A stretch of DNA of 64,000 bases. Source: Skeletonema tropicum. Taxonomy: Eukaryota; Bacillariophyta; Thalassiosirophyceae; Thalassiosirales; Thalassiosiraceae. The stretch covers positions 3,658,001 through 3,722,000 of the forward strand of contig CM074131.1 in NCBI GenBank assembly GCA_037178625.1. Direction: 5' to 3'. The translations under genes were made by a program, and so were the position numbers. The notes under the pieces were generated by a model. That model saw nothing but the letters and a program-made list of their open reading frames with translations, searched no databases and had not been told where the DNA came from. Position 1 is the first letter of the stretch. Each line of letters opens with the position of its first letter. Shown in pieces: positions 55,486 through 64,000 of the stretch.

Positions 55486-55812
55486 CTTACCAGGGCACAA
55501 AAAGAATGGGCTGCGTGTCGCAGACAGACCACTCATATCATCCCGATTCCCGATTGTTCTTCGTCCATGTATGAGAGGTACAGTAGATTCGAAATACTTA
55601 CAGTTAGCTAGTAGCAAAATTCAAAATCGGTCGGCTGTCGGAAGCGGAAGGCTTACCGCACTCTCTTTTGTACAAACATAATATCATGACAATGCCAATG
55701 CCAACGGCTCTTACACATCGAGCCAGCATCAAACAATGCACACGTAATTCGTCGACGTCAATCCTGCCGTTGCGTCAATGTGGCGGTCACACCTGAGCCG
55801 TCGCTATGTCTG
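55486..55812. other. Short spacer, nothing seen
   Basis: No coding frame or repeat is supported. It lies upstream of a hypothetical ORF. Confidence 0.4.
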
Positions 55813-56292
55813 ATGGGGGTCTGGAGGACAGAGGAAGATGTCATGGAACGTCATAACATCAATGCAAGAGTGATGAGAGTTTACAGAAACGAATCACCCC
55901 CGGGAAATATGCACTTTGAAACTGGTGTGAAAGTGGGTGGTCCTAATCCCTACAACCAGCACCGGTTTGTCTACATATCACCAGAGGGCACCAAAGCACA
56001 CTATGGTAACAAAACGTTACTGATTTGGTCAAGAATATGTCATTACTTTAGCAACAACACTATCCAAACTGATGCCGCCGCCGATGATAAAGAAACCACC
56101 ACCTTCCGTCAACATTACATCGTTGAAAGCAACTCCTGCCAATATCACTGCGCTTTTGAGAAGGGAGTAATGAAGCGCTCTAACGAGTTACAAAATAAGG
56201 CACCACTTCGCCGTGTTACACCTGCTAAGAAGAAGACACAAAGTACCAAACCACAGCAGCAAGAGAACGATCAGGAAGATGATCCACTCTAG
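55813..56292 (+). CDS. Hypothetical protein
   Basis: The frame codes 159 residues from the first in-frame ATG at 55813. It is open 11 codons further upstream, but those begin with GTG. The N-terminal half has mixed beta-like composition (MRVYRNESPPGNMHFETG, HRFVYISPEG). The C-terminus is Lys/Gln-rich with KKKTQSTKPQQQEN and ends acidic. I do not recognise a family. A repeat-bearing frame starts 52 bases after the stop and could be a second exon. Confidence 0.35.
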   Translation: MGVWRTEEDVMERHNINARVMRVYRNESPPGNMHFETGVKVGGPNPYNQHRFVYISPEGTKAHYGNKTLLIWSRICHYFSNNTIQTDAAADDKETTTFRQHYIVESNSCQYHCAFEKGVMKRSNELQNKAPLRRVTPAKKKTQSTKPQQQENDQEDDPL

Positions 56293-56343
56293 GTTTGCAG
56301 TCGTATTTCTCGGTGGAAGGAACAACATTGTCAAAAGCATGAC

Positions 56344-56640
56344 ATGTCTCTGCGATCAAATTTGAAAGCAAGTGTCGACAAGAACAAGAAGAGCAAAGAG
56401 ACCAAACAACCGGCAACCCCACATCCGGCGCGCGTTGACAAGAAGTTGTGCAACGATACTAAGAGACCAGCAACACCGCATCCCGCAGGCGTCGACAACA
56501 ACAAGAAGAGCAAAGAGACCAAGCGAGAGGCAACCCCGAATACCAGAGGGTCAAAGACGAGCAACGATATGAAGAGACCAGCAACACCTCACCCCGATGC
56601 TCAAATCGATGTAAAAAATTCAAGACAAGTTAGTGATTAG
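56344..56640 (+). CDS. Hypothetical Lys/Thr/Pro repeat protein or exon
   Basis: The 98 residues are dominated by about four units of a ~19-residue repeat around KSKETKxPATPHPA. They are coded by a DNA minisatellite of ~57 bp (56374-56600; gtcgacaa...aagagaccagcaac). It is basic and disordered. It may belong to the preceding gene, or be non-coding minisatellite DNA that happens to be open. Confidence 0.35.
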   Translation: MSLRSNLKASVDKNKKSKETKQPATPHPARVDKKLCNDTKRPATPHPAGVDNNKKSKETKREATPNTRGSKTSNDMKRPATPHPDAQIDVKNSRQVSD

Positions 56641-57344
56641 AATATACAATTAATGATGAGTGTGTGAAAAGTGGCATTGCGTCGAGTACACTCTTGAACT
56701 CACCCTCTCTATCTTGTGTTCAAAATTAGTTTTACGGAATACCCACTGCAATTAACACCCCCTCCCCCTTCGAGGCACTAAACGCAGATTCACTACTCTC
56801 CAATACTAAGTAATGAAGAACCAGTCATTAGTTGTTGCTGGGATGCGTCAACATGGGCTGTACAAATAATAATAATGATCCCAACACCCACACATTATTT
56901 TTGCACCATTACTTGTCACTGTAAACGGCCGCCATTAATAAACAACAAGCATCGTCGAGCAGAATATTTCACCAATAGTGGATATTATTTTTGATGTCGG
57001 TTCGGCGGAGTTGTTCCGTGTTCGTTGACATGGTAGGAATATTATTGCATCATCCGACCAACTCGACGATGATGGTTATGTTCATAGTCATTTTCACAAC
57101 AGACGATGTCCAATTAGGAAAATAAACGGCGGTTCGGGGATCCTATGCCATAATAGGGGAGGGGAATGTCGATTATTAGCCTAATGGAAGCATATTCATT
57201 GACCTCATTTTTACTAGTAGTCCACCATGGAAGGATTTTGATGGATTTTGAGAGGTGGGGGGCGGGCCTCTGGGTGATGTGATTGTAGAACAATCAACTT
57301 ATTATTAGGGGATCACCCAAAACAGCCTTTCTTGCATTGCATAT
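56641..57344. other. AT-rich intergenic, no supported gene
   Basis: gcatcgtcgag near 56950 and ctcgacgatg near 57061 are inverted, ~100 bp apart, perhaps a foldback core. Nothing else was recognised. Confidence 0.4.
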
Positions 57345-57600
57345 CTAGATTTTTCTTCTAACAAAATCAAATAGGGGATAACCTAATACAATCGACACGC
57401 AGCCCATTCTTTTATGTGCCCTGGGCCTTACAATACTAACGCGGGCACGCCCTTTGGCTGGCCAAAAATTCAAATTAATATTCTTCGCTAGCTGAGAAAT
57501 GGATATCCATGATGAGATTTTAAACTGCGAAAAATTTTTGCTACTTCTCGAGAGTCCCAAAATGGGACGCTCGTTGAATAATTGTTGCAATGACCCAAAA
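57345..57600. repeat. Repeat sharing the 23-bp palindrome of 61 kb
   Basis: gagagtcccaaaatgggacg (57550-57569) and the adjoining atccatgatgagattttaaa block recur at 61058-61140, the latter inverted. This indicates two members of one small element. Confidence 0.6.
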
Positions 57601-57998
57601 AAGTTTACAGACGTCTTCTATACATTCGTGCGACCAATGCCTTGTGCTCAGTTTTTTCATTTTGGTCATTAGTTGTCTCTAGGCACCGATATTGTAGATA
57701 TGATTTTCGTGTTTTTTTTTTTCGAGGAAAAATGAGAATTTTTGAATACCTACAAAATGGGCATTCTTTGGACCTCGACGGCCCGAAAATGCTTCCATTG
57801 CACGTCTACACCTTCGCTACAATGAGTGGGGGGTGTGGAGGGTCGGTTGTCAGTGTGCGAAGGCTGTATATATTGTGTTCTATGTAATGAATATCTATGT
57901 TCATGTGATATGTATCTATTCTCGTGTATCTTTTGTCCCGGTCCCGCCCGGTGAACTTCTCATGTTGCTTCTCTTCCCATTATCGTATTGTTATTGTA

Positions 57999-60627
57999 TC
58001 ATTTGCTCATTTTGCGATGGCTTCTCTTGCGACCATTATTTTGATCATTTTCATCATCTTCATCGGAGTCTGTATCCGACTCTTCATCTGACTCATTGAC
58101 TGACTCGCTATCCGACTCCTCACCCGACCCGCTCCCCGACTGGGTCCTCTCTGCATCTTCTTCTTCGCTTTCTCCTACGCTATTGTCTTCGTCCTTTCCC
58201 TCTTCGATGTCTTCAACGTGCCCTTCTTCTTCCTTCTCCTCCTTTCTTTCTTCTTCTCATTTGCTTCCGATCTTTTCCCCCTTGCCATCGCAAGTATCTG
58301 CTGTTTGTTGCTCTCGGTATAGGTTTCCCATGCCTCACGATGCAAAGCATGATAGCAAGTCCACTGGCAAACGGCTGTCTCGTGGACCAAATCTTCACTC
58401 CTTTTTACCCGGCGCAAAGCACCAGTCTTCCGATTTAGGATTGGTGTTTTGACTGAGAAGTTCTTCGGATGTTTCTTGTCAGTCTTCTTCACAGATGGTG
58501 CAGAGAAGCAGCAAACCGGCGGCATCCAAGGCAGATGTTGTCAGTCCTTTTGCCGCAGTGCTCACACAAACGTCGAGTGCGTTCGTCTACTTCTTCTTCT
58601 TCCTCTTCTTCTGCCCGTCGACCGCTACACCAATAGTCTGTACCTTTGCCAAGTAGATTCCTACACATTGCTTGCAACGATCTAAATGAGTTTGCACTGG
58701 TTTCTGTTTAATCGTCCTTGGTGTTTGTCCAGACACAACTGCAGGTGCAGGCAACCCAGGAGCTTGGGGTGTCCTCTGCTTTGCTGTACTACGACTACGA
58801 GGCCTTCTCTCCTGGTCTTGAACAGGTGCCACAGGCTGCTGCGGCAAAAGTGTAAAAGGCTCCCTTTGAAGCCGTGTTTCCGTACTCTCTACTCCAGTGG
58901 TACAAGCTGCAGCTTCAAGGAGTGTCTGGCCCGTATGGGCCTTGACGACATCCAACAGCATATCGATCGCCAAGTCGATAGAATCCTCAAAGGCAGCGCG
59001 CTTCTTGTTAGTATTCCTACAATGAGCCAACGTTGGATACGGAAAGTCATTTTTACCGTGCACCACTGATTACCTCGAGGAAAGCGACACCGAAGTACAT
59101 CAAGTAAGAACCAAGCCACCGGTTCTTCACACTGTTTTCATGTCAACGATGAACTTAGCTATTAGCTGGAAATACGAAGATGTAAATGGCCATGAGCGAT
59201 GTGTCATTGCCAATGAGAAAAATGCACCGATCACCAACGTCTGGCACACATCTATGGAAAAGTTCCAAATGCGTATCTGAATACTCCACTATCATCTCTA
59301 CCGCGTACGCTGTGTGTGTACCCATATCAACCGTGTATGTATCCATATCAACCTCAGTTGAAACGCCCATCCCTCTTCCAGACGCATTCTCTCTATGAAG
59401 AGTCTCAATACGACTTCGTTCCTTTGCAAATATTCGTGGCGACGCACGGCACTTACACTCGATTGGGACGGCTATCCTTTTATCATCACCTAAATCCATT
59501 ATATTATGGTAATTCCATCTGCCGTGTCCCTCAAAAAGAAATGATGTTGCTCTTCATCATTTTCAGTGTCAGTTTCGACAGAGCCACGTCGAACGAGTCC
59601 TGGAGAGTACTTAGATAGCTTCTAGACTATTTTGACCATAAATCCTCTGACAAATATCGAAATCTTTTTCCATGAATGGCTTCTCGGCGCGGTGACCCAG
59701 TGCGGCGTATTTGGCTTGCCCCTCATCATTCCCTTTCCGCAGTGGTTTCATAAAAGAGCTTCTTGCAAGAAGTTCAATGATTGCTGCGTATTCCCCAGTA
59801 AAAACATCTTCATCTTGAGCATGGGCATGTACACCATCCACATTCTTCGCTTCGTGCAAAGCACCAGCCACAGCCAATCTCTGACGCACAGTGTCAACCC
59901 TTCCGCTCCAGGAGATGTTTGGTAAGCCACCATGGCTCTGATGAAACTCCTTCATCTCCTTTAGAGTCATAAACTTGAGACTCGCTGCACCCGGGTACAG
60001 TCTACCCAACTGCTGAGTATTTGTTTACGATATAGCACACTACTCCTCCCGAGCTTGGCTCCCTCTATCTTGCCGATGATTGCAATCATTTCATCGTCAG
60101 AAGTATTGTTCCTCAGTGGCAAATGAAGACGTGTCGACGTATTTGTCTTAACAAAGTGTACTATACGTCTTGCTAAACTTGCACTCGATGAAGAATGTAG
60201 CTCAGAAGCAACAGAAGTCATGGTATTCCATGCCAAGGTGCTCATGGAACTTCAAAAACAACTCGCTCTTACTCCCAAAATGTTTTCGAAACAAGTTCTT
60301 CACACCTTCTTCACCATGTCCCAGGCGGTCGTTAAAGTATTTCACCTCCTTCTTAGCCTGCTCATAGCTAGAGTCACTTCCCTCGTTGAACGTTAACTTA
60401 GGGTAGATGATGTGTGCACACCGTTCATTCCATGGTGTGAGAGGAGGCGGCCATTTGCCATTGCCAACACGAAGATTTGTAGAGTCATCGTTGACATATA
60501 CATAGTCCTCCGGATCCTCCTCCTCCTCATCTGCGAGCAACCCACCCATTGAGACGTCGTGACCGTGAGCGGCAATAATGTCATCTTCATTATCGTACAG
60601 ATCAGAATCAAAGGCGTTGCCGTCCAT
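57999..60627 (-). pseudogene. Decayed transposon gene with IECK nuclease-like motif and zinc-rich tail
   Basis: A chain of minus-strand frames reads as one broken gene. 60627-60202 is an acidic N-terminus, then WNERCAHIIYPKLTF. 60245-59967 starts in the shifted frame (one base, near 60240). 60009-59611 includes ALGHRAEKPFMEKDF. 59499-59155 has GDDKRIAVPIECKCRASPR, whose E-C-K spacing resembles the ExK of PD-(D/E)xK nucleases. 59066-58587 carries LDRCKQCVGIYL. 58677-58489 has CEHCGKRTDNICLGCRRF, similar to PiggyBac-type C-terminal zinc fingers. An acidic Ser/Asp tail ends at 57999. At least five frame changes are needed, so the gene is dead. The exact superfamily is uncertain. Confidence 0.65.
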
Positions 60628-61496
60628 CTTTCTTCGTTGTATCCGCCCCCCTACAAGCTCCTTTAATCACTTCTCTCATCGGCATGTTACACTGCCGACA
60701 CACACACACTACATGTGATTACAGTATTACTACGGCGTGTATCCAACTTCTACAGTGCAATAAACAAAGCCACTAGCTGCCGCTGGTAATGTACTTGACA
60801 TTGCTTGGGTCTCGGAGGCGTGAGGTGCCTGTATCTTTTTGTGGCTGACACCTACCTACCTTCTCAAGCGTCGAAGTGAAGGCCGGGGGGACGTCCAGAC
60901 AGCCAAAAAAAACAACAGAAATGCTAGCGTAGAGAGCCAAGAAATGCTTTTCACAGCAAAAAAAGCTAGGAACCATCCCATCGGACCTTGGTGAAGGCAA
61001 CAGAAGCCTCTTTAGCTTTATTATGTATCTACTTTATTTGTATCTACTTTATTGCTTGAGCGTCCCATTTTGGGACTCTCAAAATCGAGAGTCCCAAAAT
61101 GGGACGCTCGATAGTTTAAAAATCTCATCATGGATATAAGTAGAAGAGGGGAAATCGTAAAGAGAGGGGAAAGGGGGCCTTATTATTTGCAGGGGGGTGT
61201 ACCGCAAAAAACCACTGTGATTCAACAGCTATTGTACAACTAATGATAATGAACATGTGCTGCGATTGCTATATATTTCCCAGATTGCACCCTACAATAA
61301 GTAAGAGATGATGGAGCCACACTTCCAGATGTTTCCAAGCAGCACTCAACTCTCATGACTGGACTGCCAACTTAACTCTCAGAGAGAGAGAGAGAGAGAT
61401 GCCTACTACTGATGCTCTCTCTCTCTAACATTAAGCTGAAAAAGAAAACAGCACTCAACTTATCAACACCTACCAATATAAAAAAAAAAACTCAAT
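60628..61496. other. Intergenic with hairpin and (GA)n
   Basis: It holds the perfect palindrome at 61058-61109, an (ag)n run at 61381-61400, and an A run at 61481-61490 just downstream of the reductase stop. No gene is supported. Confidence 0.5.
61058..61109. repeat. Perfect 23-bp inverted repeat, 6-nt loop
   Basis: Arms at 61058-61080 and 61087-61109 are exact inverses (gagcgtcccattttgggact... ), with loop aaaatc. Each arm itself contains the palindrome tcccattttggga. One arm is also present at 57550-57572. Confidence 0.9.
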
Positions 61497-62750
61497 CTAC
61501 AATCCTGCCACCCACTCGTGGATATTAGGTATGTACGGCACTACTCTTCCAAAGTTCAGCATAAATAGTTGACGATAGTAAGATCCACAAGCATCCTCCA
61601 TATCAACACTTTCCAGCAACTTGGGGTGATCTTTTACCAAACGTTTTACCCACGCAGAAATATGGGGATACTGCGCAATACGTCCGCCGGGACTTTTGAA
61701 GATCACAGTGTATGCGTAGTCATGACGAGTGACCCAAGCAAAGCTCTTTAGGTCAACTTCAGATACATCTTGCCCAACAAGGTAGGGACGACTGGCAAGG
61801 ACTTCATTCATTTCAGCCAATCCTTTGAGTACATCTGCTGCTGCTTCATCATAAGCAAGTTGGCTTGTTGCAAATCCGCATTTGTAGCTCCCGTTCCAAA
61901 GAAGATCAAACCAATGCTTCGTTGCCTTATCTAGTTCTTCTTCTCTTCCGATGGGTCTGAGGTCTACAGAGTCATGGTCTGGTAGTCTCCTAGAATAGTC
62001 ATTCAGAAGGATCATTATTTCATTTGACTCGTTGGTTACAATCGTCCCAGTCTCAGTGTCAACAAGCAATGGAGCAGTGCAGCGCCCCTTGTATTTCTCT
62101 CCTTCTTCCAGAATATCTCTATAACAATAGTTGTAAACACCGGCAAGGTCTCCAGTAATCAACTCCTCTGCAATATTTGCCTTCCTATCATCTGCCGATG
62201 GCGATGGTAAGATCCAACCCCCTTTACTTGCCTTTTCAGCATCATCAATCAGCATCGTAATTGGTATTTCCCCCTCGAGATTTAATACGGCAATGGCTGC
62301 TTTCACCCTGTGACACCATGGACAAGGATTTCCGAGGTATAGCTTATACCGCGATTGACCATTGCTATCATTTGGTAATTGTAATGGTGAAGGGTCGTTA
62401 CCAGCCTGGAAGGATTCACGCACAAACCTCCCCTGTTCATCATGAGTCACTAACTCATTCATCATAAGTCGCCATACTTGAAACGTCACGAATTTCACCA
62501 CAGGAACTAAAATCTGCTGAGGTGGAAATCCACTAGTTAAGATTCCAAATGTCCATGGCTTTTTCTTTGGGATGTCTTGGTAGAGTGATGATGAACTGGT
62601 GGATGTGGTCCCATCCTTGTTTTCGGCATTCAGAGTGGTGTCGACATGGATTGCTTTCGGCTGCAGACATAGTGATGGAGCAAAGCCAGCGATACCACTG
62701 AGGCCCACCAATAAGTTGAGTAGGATGATGAACGTGTCCCTGCGTATCAT
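61497..62750 (-). CDS. Plastid glutathionyl-hydroquinone reductase (Xi-class GST)
   Basis: The frame codes 417 residues without introns. These enzymes use glutathione to reduce glutathionyl-hydroquinones to hydroquinones, in quinone detoxification. The N-terminal hydrophobic segment ends SGIAGFAPSL, a textbook diatom ASAFAP-like plastid motif (about 17-26). The thioredoxin-like domain has LYLGNPCPWCHRVKAA with catalytic Cys143 in CPWCHR; most relatives have CPWAHR, so the extra Cys is notable. The Xi-class pattern continues with NESNEIMILLN (the gamma-Glu-binding ESxxI) and a C-terminal helical domain with YLVGQDVSEVDLKSF, ending HEWVAGL. It is divergent from ALG11 with a 274-bp spacer. Confidence 0.9.
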   Translation of the reverse strand: MIRRDTFIILLNLLVGLSGIAGFAPSLCLQPKAIHVDTTLNAENKDGTTSTSSSSLYQDIPKKKPWTFGILTSGFPPQQILVPVVKFVTFQVWRLMMNELVTHDEQGRFVRESFQAGNDPSPLQLPNDSNGQSRYKLYLGNPCPWCHRVKAAIAVLNLEGEIPITMLIDDAEKASKGGWILPSPSADDRKANIAEELITGDLAGVYNYCYRDILEEGEKYKGRCTAPLLVDTETGTIVTNESNEIMILLNDYSRRLPDHDSVDLRPIGREEELDKATKHWFDLLWNGSYKCGFATSQLAYDEAAADVLKGLAEMNEVLASRPYLVGQDVSEVDLKSFAWVTRHDYAYTVIFKSPGGRIAQYPHISAWVKRLVKDHPKLLESVDMEDACGSYYRQLFMLNFGRVVPYIPNIHEWVAGL

Positions 62751-63024
62751 TTTGAAAGGTAAAAGCTTGCGAGCTGCACTTAAATTTCAATAGAGGCAGC
62801 AACAAGAAGTGTCATGTTGAAGCCATGATTGTGTAGGTAGGTGTGAGATCTTTGCTCCTTCTACAGCCTCGCGCCAAAAGTAATATTGATTCCTACGTAC
62901 AATTGCACTGAATGAGATGAAGCCGATAAGTTGGAAGTTGGAAGTTGATTGTGTCGGTGCCACGCCCGTTGGTGGGGCAAGCTTCATTGTCTTTTATCCT
63001 CTTCAGTGAACAAACATTAATGTC
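62751..63024. promoter_or_regulatory. Shared divergent promoter region
   Basis: These 274 bases separate the start codons of the reductase (minus) and ALG11 (plus), so both promoters are here or within the 5' ends. gattcctacgtac (about 62888) and the direct repeat gttggaagttggaagttg (about 62931-62947) are visible. No core motif is assigned. Confidence 0.5.
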
Positions 63025-64000
63025 ATGGAAGAACTCCTCAACCTCGACCAGCTAGCGCACCTTTCCGGGGCTGCCTTACTAGCAGCCACCGCCACATTAT
63101 TCTTCTTCCTACACCAGTGCCGCAGCTACTTCTCTCAAATCCGACAAGATTTCATCGCCTATCAGCGTCAACGCAGTGCAGAAAACAATACAAAAAAGAA
63201 GAAGTCGAAAGGAAAGGAAGATAATCCTAATGATAATACCTTTACAATCGGATTCTTTCATCCATATTGTTCATCTGGTGGGGGAGGTGAACGTGTGCTA
63301 TGGAAGGCAATTCAGGCACTGGGAGAATTGAAGGAGGGAAAGTTGATGGATCGACGAAGCAACAAGTCCAAGAAGTCAGTGTCCACCTCCGCAGATGATG
63401 ATTGTTTGAACAATTGTAAAAATATCATGGTTGTAATCTATACGGTAGACGAACCCTCTGCAACATACGAGAAGGATTTACTTGCACATGTACGTGAACG
63501 ATTTTCAATATCAATACCCAAGTCCCTATCATTGCACTTTGTTCATCTCGACAAGGAAAAACACTTATTGCAAAAATCCAAACGATTTACAATGATGGCG
63601 GAATCTCTGGGGACGATGAGATTGGCATGGTGTGCATTAAGTGCTGTCACGCCCCATGTTTTCTTTGATACTACTGGATGTGCGTTTACTTTCTTTGTGG
63701 CGAGGATATTGGCCGGGTGCAAGGTCGGTGCATATGTCCATTATCCAACAATCAGTACGGACATGTTGTCTCTTGTGTGGAAGCGCCGGCCTACCTACAA
63801 TAATGATGCAAAAGTTGCTGCCAATCCAATGGTTACCTGTGCAAAGCTGGTCTATTACGTGGTTTTTGCATTCTTGTATGGTTTGGTGGGGAGCTTGGCA
63901 AATTTGGTCATGGTGAATTCATCGTGGACAAAGAATCATATTCAATCCCTCTGGAAACTATCTGGACAAGTTCAAGTTGTCTTTCCTCCCGTTGAAACCA
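63025..64000 (+). CDS. ALG11: ALG11, GDP-Man:Man3GlcNAc2-PP-dolichol alpha-1,2-mannosyltransferase (partial, runs off the window)
   Basis: 325 codons are present and open to the last base. ALG11 adds the fourth and fifth mannoses to the lipid-linked N-glycan precursor on the cytosolic face of the ER. The start ATG at 63025 is followed by a signal-anchor (SGAALLAATATLFFFL, about 14-32) and a basic linker with KKKKSKGKED. Family motifs follow in order: IGFFHPYCSSGGGGERVLW (about 74-92), MVVIYTVDE, FVHLDKEKHLL, FFDTTGCAFTF, YVHYPTISTDML and VNSSWTKNHI near the edge. This matches the first ~60 percent of ALG11; the UDP/GDP-binding GT-B half lies beyond the window. No intron is needed so far. Confidence 0.93.
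   Translation, partial: MEELLNLDQLAHLSGAALLAATATLFFFLHQCRSYFSQIRQDFIAYQRQRSAENNTKKKKSKGKEDNPNDNTFTIGFFHPYCSSGGGGERVLWKAIQALGELKEGKLMDRRSNKSKKSVSTSADDDCLNNCKNIMVVIYTVDEPSATYEKDLLAHVRERFSISIPKSLSLHFVHLDKEKHLLQKSKRFTMMAESLGTMRLAWCALSAVTPHVFFDTTGCAFTFFVARILAGCKVGAYVHYPTISTDMLSLVWKRRPTYNNDAKVAANPMVTCAKLVYYVVFAFLYGLVGSLANLVMVNSSWTKNHIQSLWKLSGQVQVVFPPVET

Overview
The window looks like nuclear DNA of a diatom (a stramenopile alga with a secondary plastid), more likely centric than pennate. Several proteins start with a signal peptide followed at once by an aromatic-led transit motif (GFAPS in the glutathionyl-hydroquinone reductase, DAFQ in the M41 protease), which is the diatom plastid-import pattern. 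Introns are short (about 55-200 nt, GT-AG). A secreted protein has a PS-rich linker followed by diatom-style IPTELG leucine-rich repeats. No prokaryotic operon structure, rRNA or tRNA gene was recognised.

Layout. 1-4525 is a nested transposon: an element with inverted repeats of about 385 bp whose right arm is interrupted at a TA by a pogo/Tc1-mariner-like element (2131-4336). 4.5-10.7 kb holds a single-pass membrane protein, a frameshifted transposon-like gene and decayed repeats. 10.7-14 kb has a cystinosin homologue divergent from a nitronate monooxygenase. 14.7-23 kb is the most striking part: a 2.54-kb segment carrying the first half of a secreted LRR gene is present twice as near-identical direct repeats, with a 5'-truncated LINE lying exactly between them. 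The intact downstream gene has ten exons, six of them 69-75-nt exons each coding one leucine-rich repeat.

23-29 kb has MED7, two small inverted-repeat elements and an OTU-type cysteine protease. 29-33 kb is repeat-rich. 33-49.7 kb is gene-dense: a Patched/NPC1-like transporter with two apparent frameshifts, a plastid M41-type protease without AAA domain, an ATP-dependent DNA ligase, a CCCH/zinc-ribbon protein, a pectin-acetylesterase/Notum-type hydrolase, and a 1295-residue AAA/TPR protein whose 3' end overlaps the hydrolase gene antisense.

49.7-61.5 kb is again mobile DNA. It includes a complete small LTR element (52544-54930) with 5-bp target duplication, primer-binding site, polypurine tract and only a Gag-like ORF, plus a decayed transposon gene with an IECK nuclease-like motif and a zinc-rich tail. 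61.5-64 kb has a plastid glutathionyl-hydroquinone reductase divergent from ALG11 (N-glycan assembly), which runs off the window.

The host genes do not form a pathway. They are ordinary housekeeping and organelle genes separated by transposon-rich DNA. The interest lies in the genome architecture: nested insertion, LINE-flanking giant direct repeats, single-LRR exon duplication and the Gag-only LTR element.
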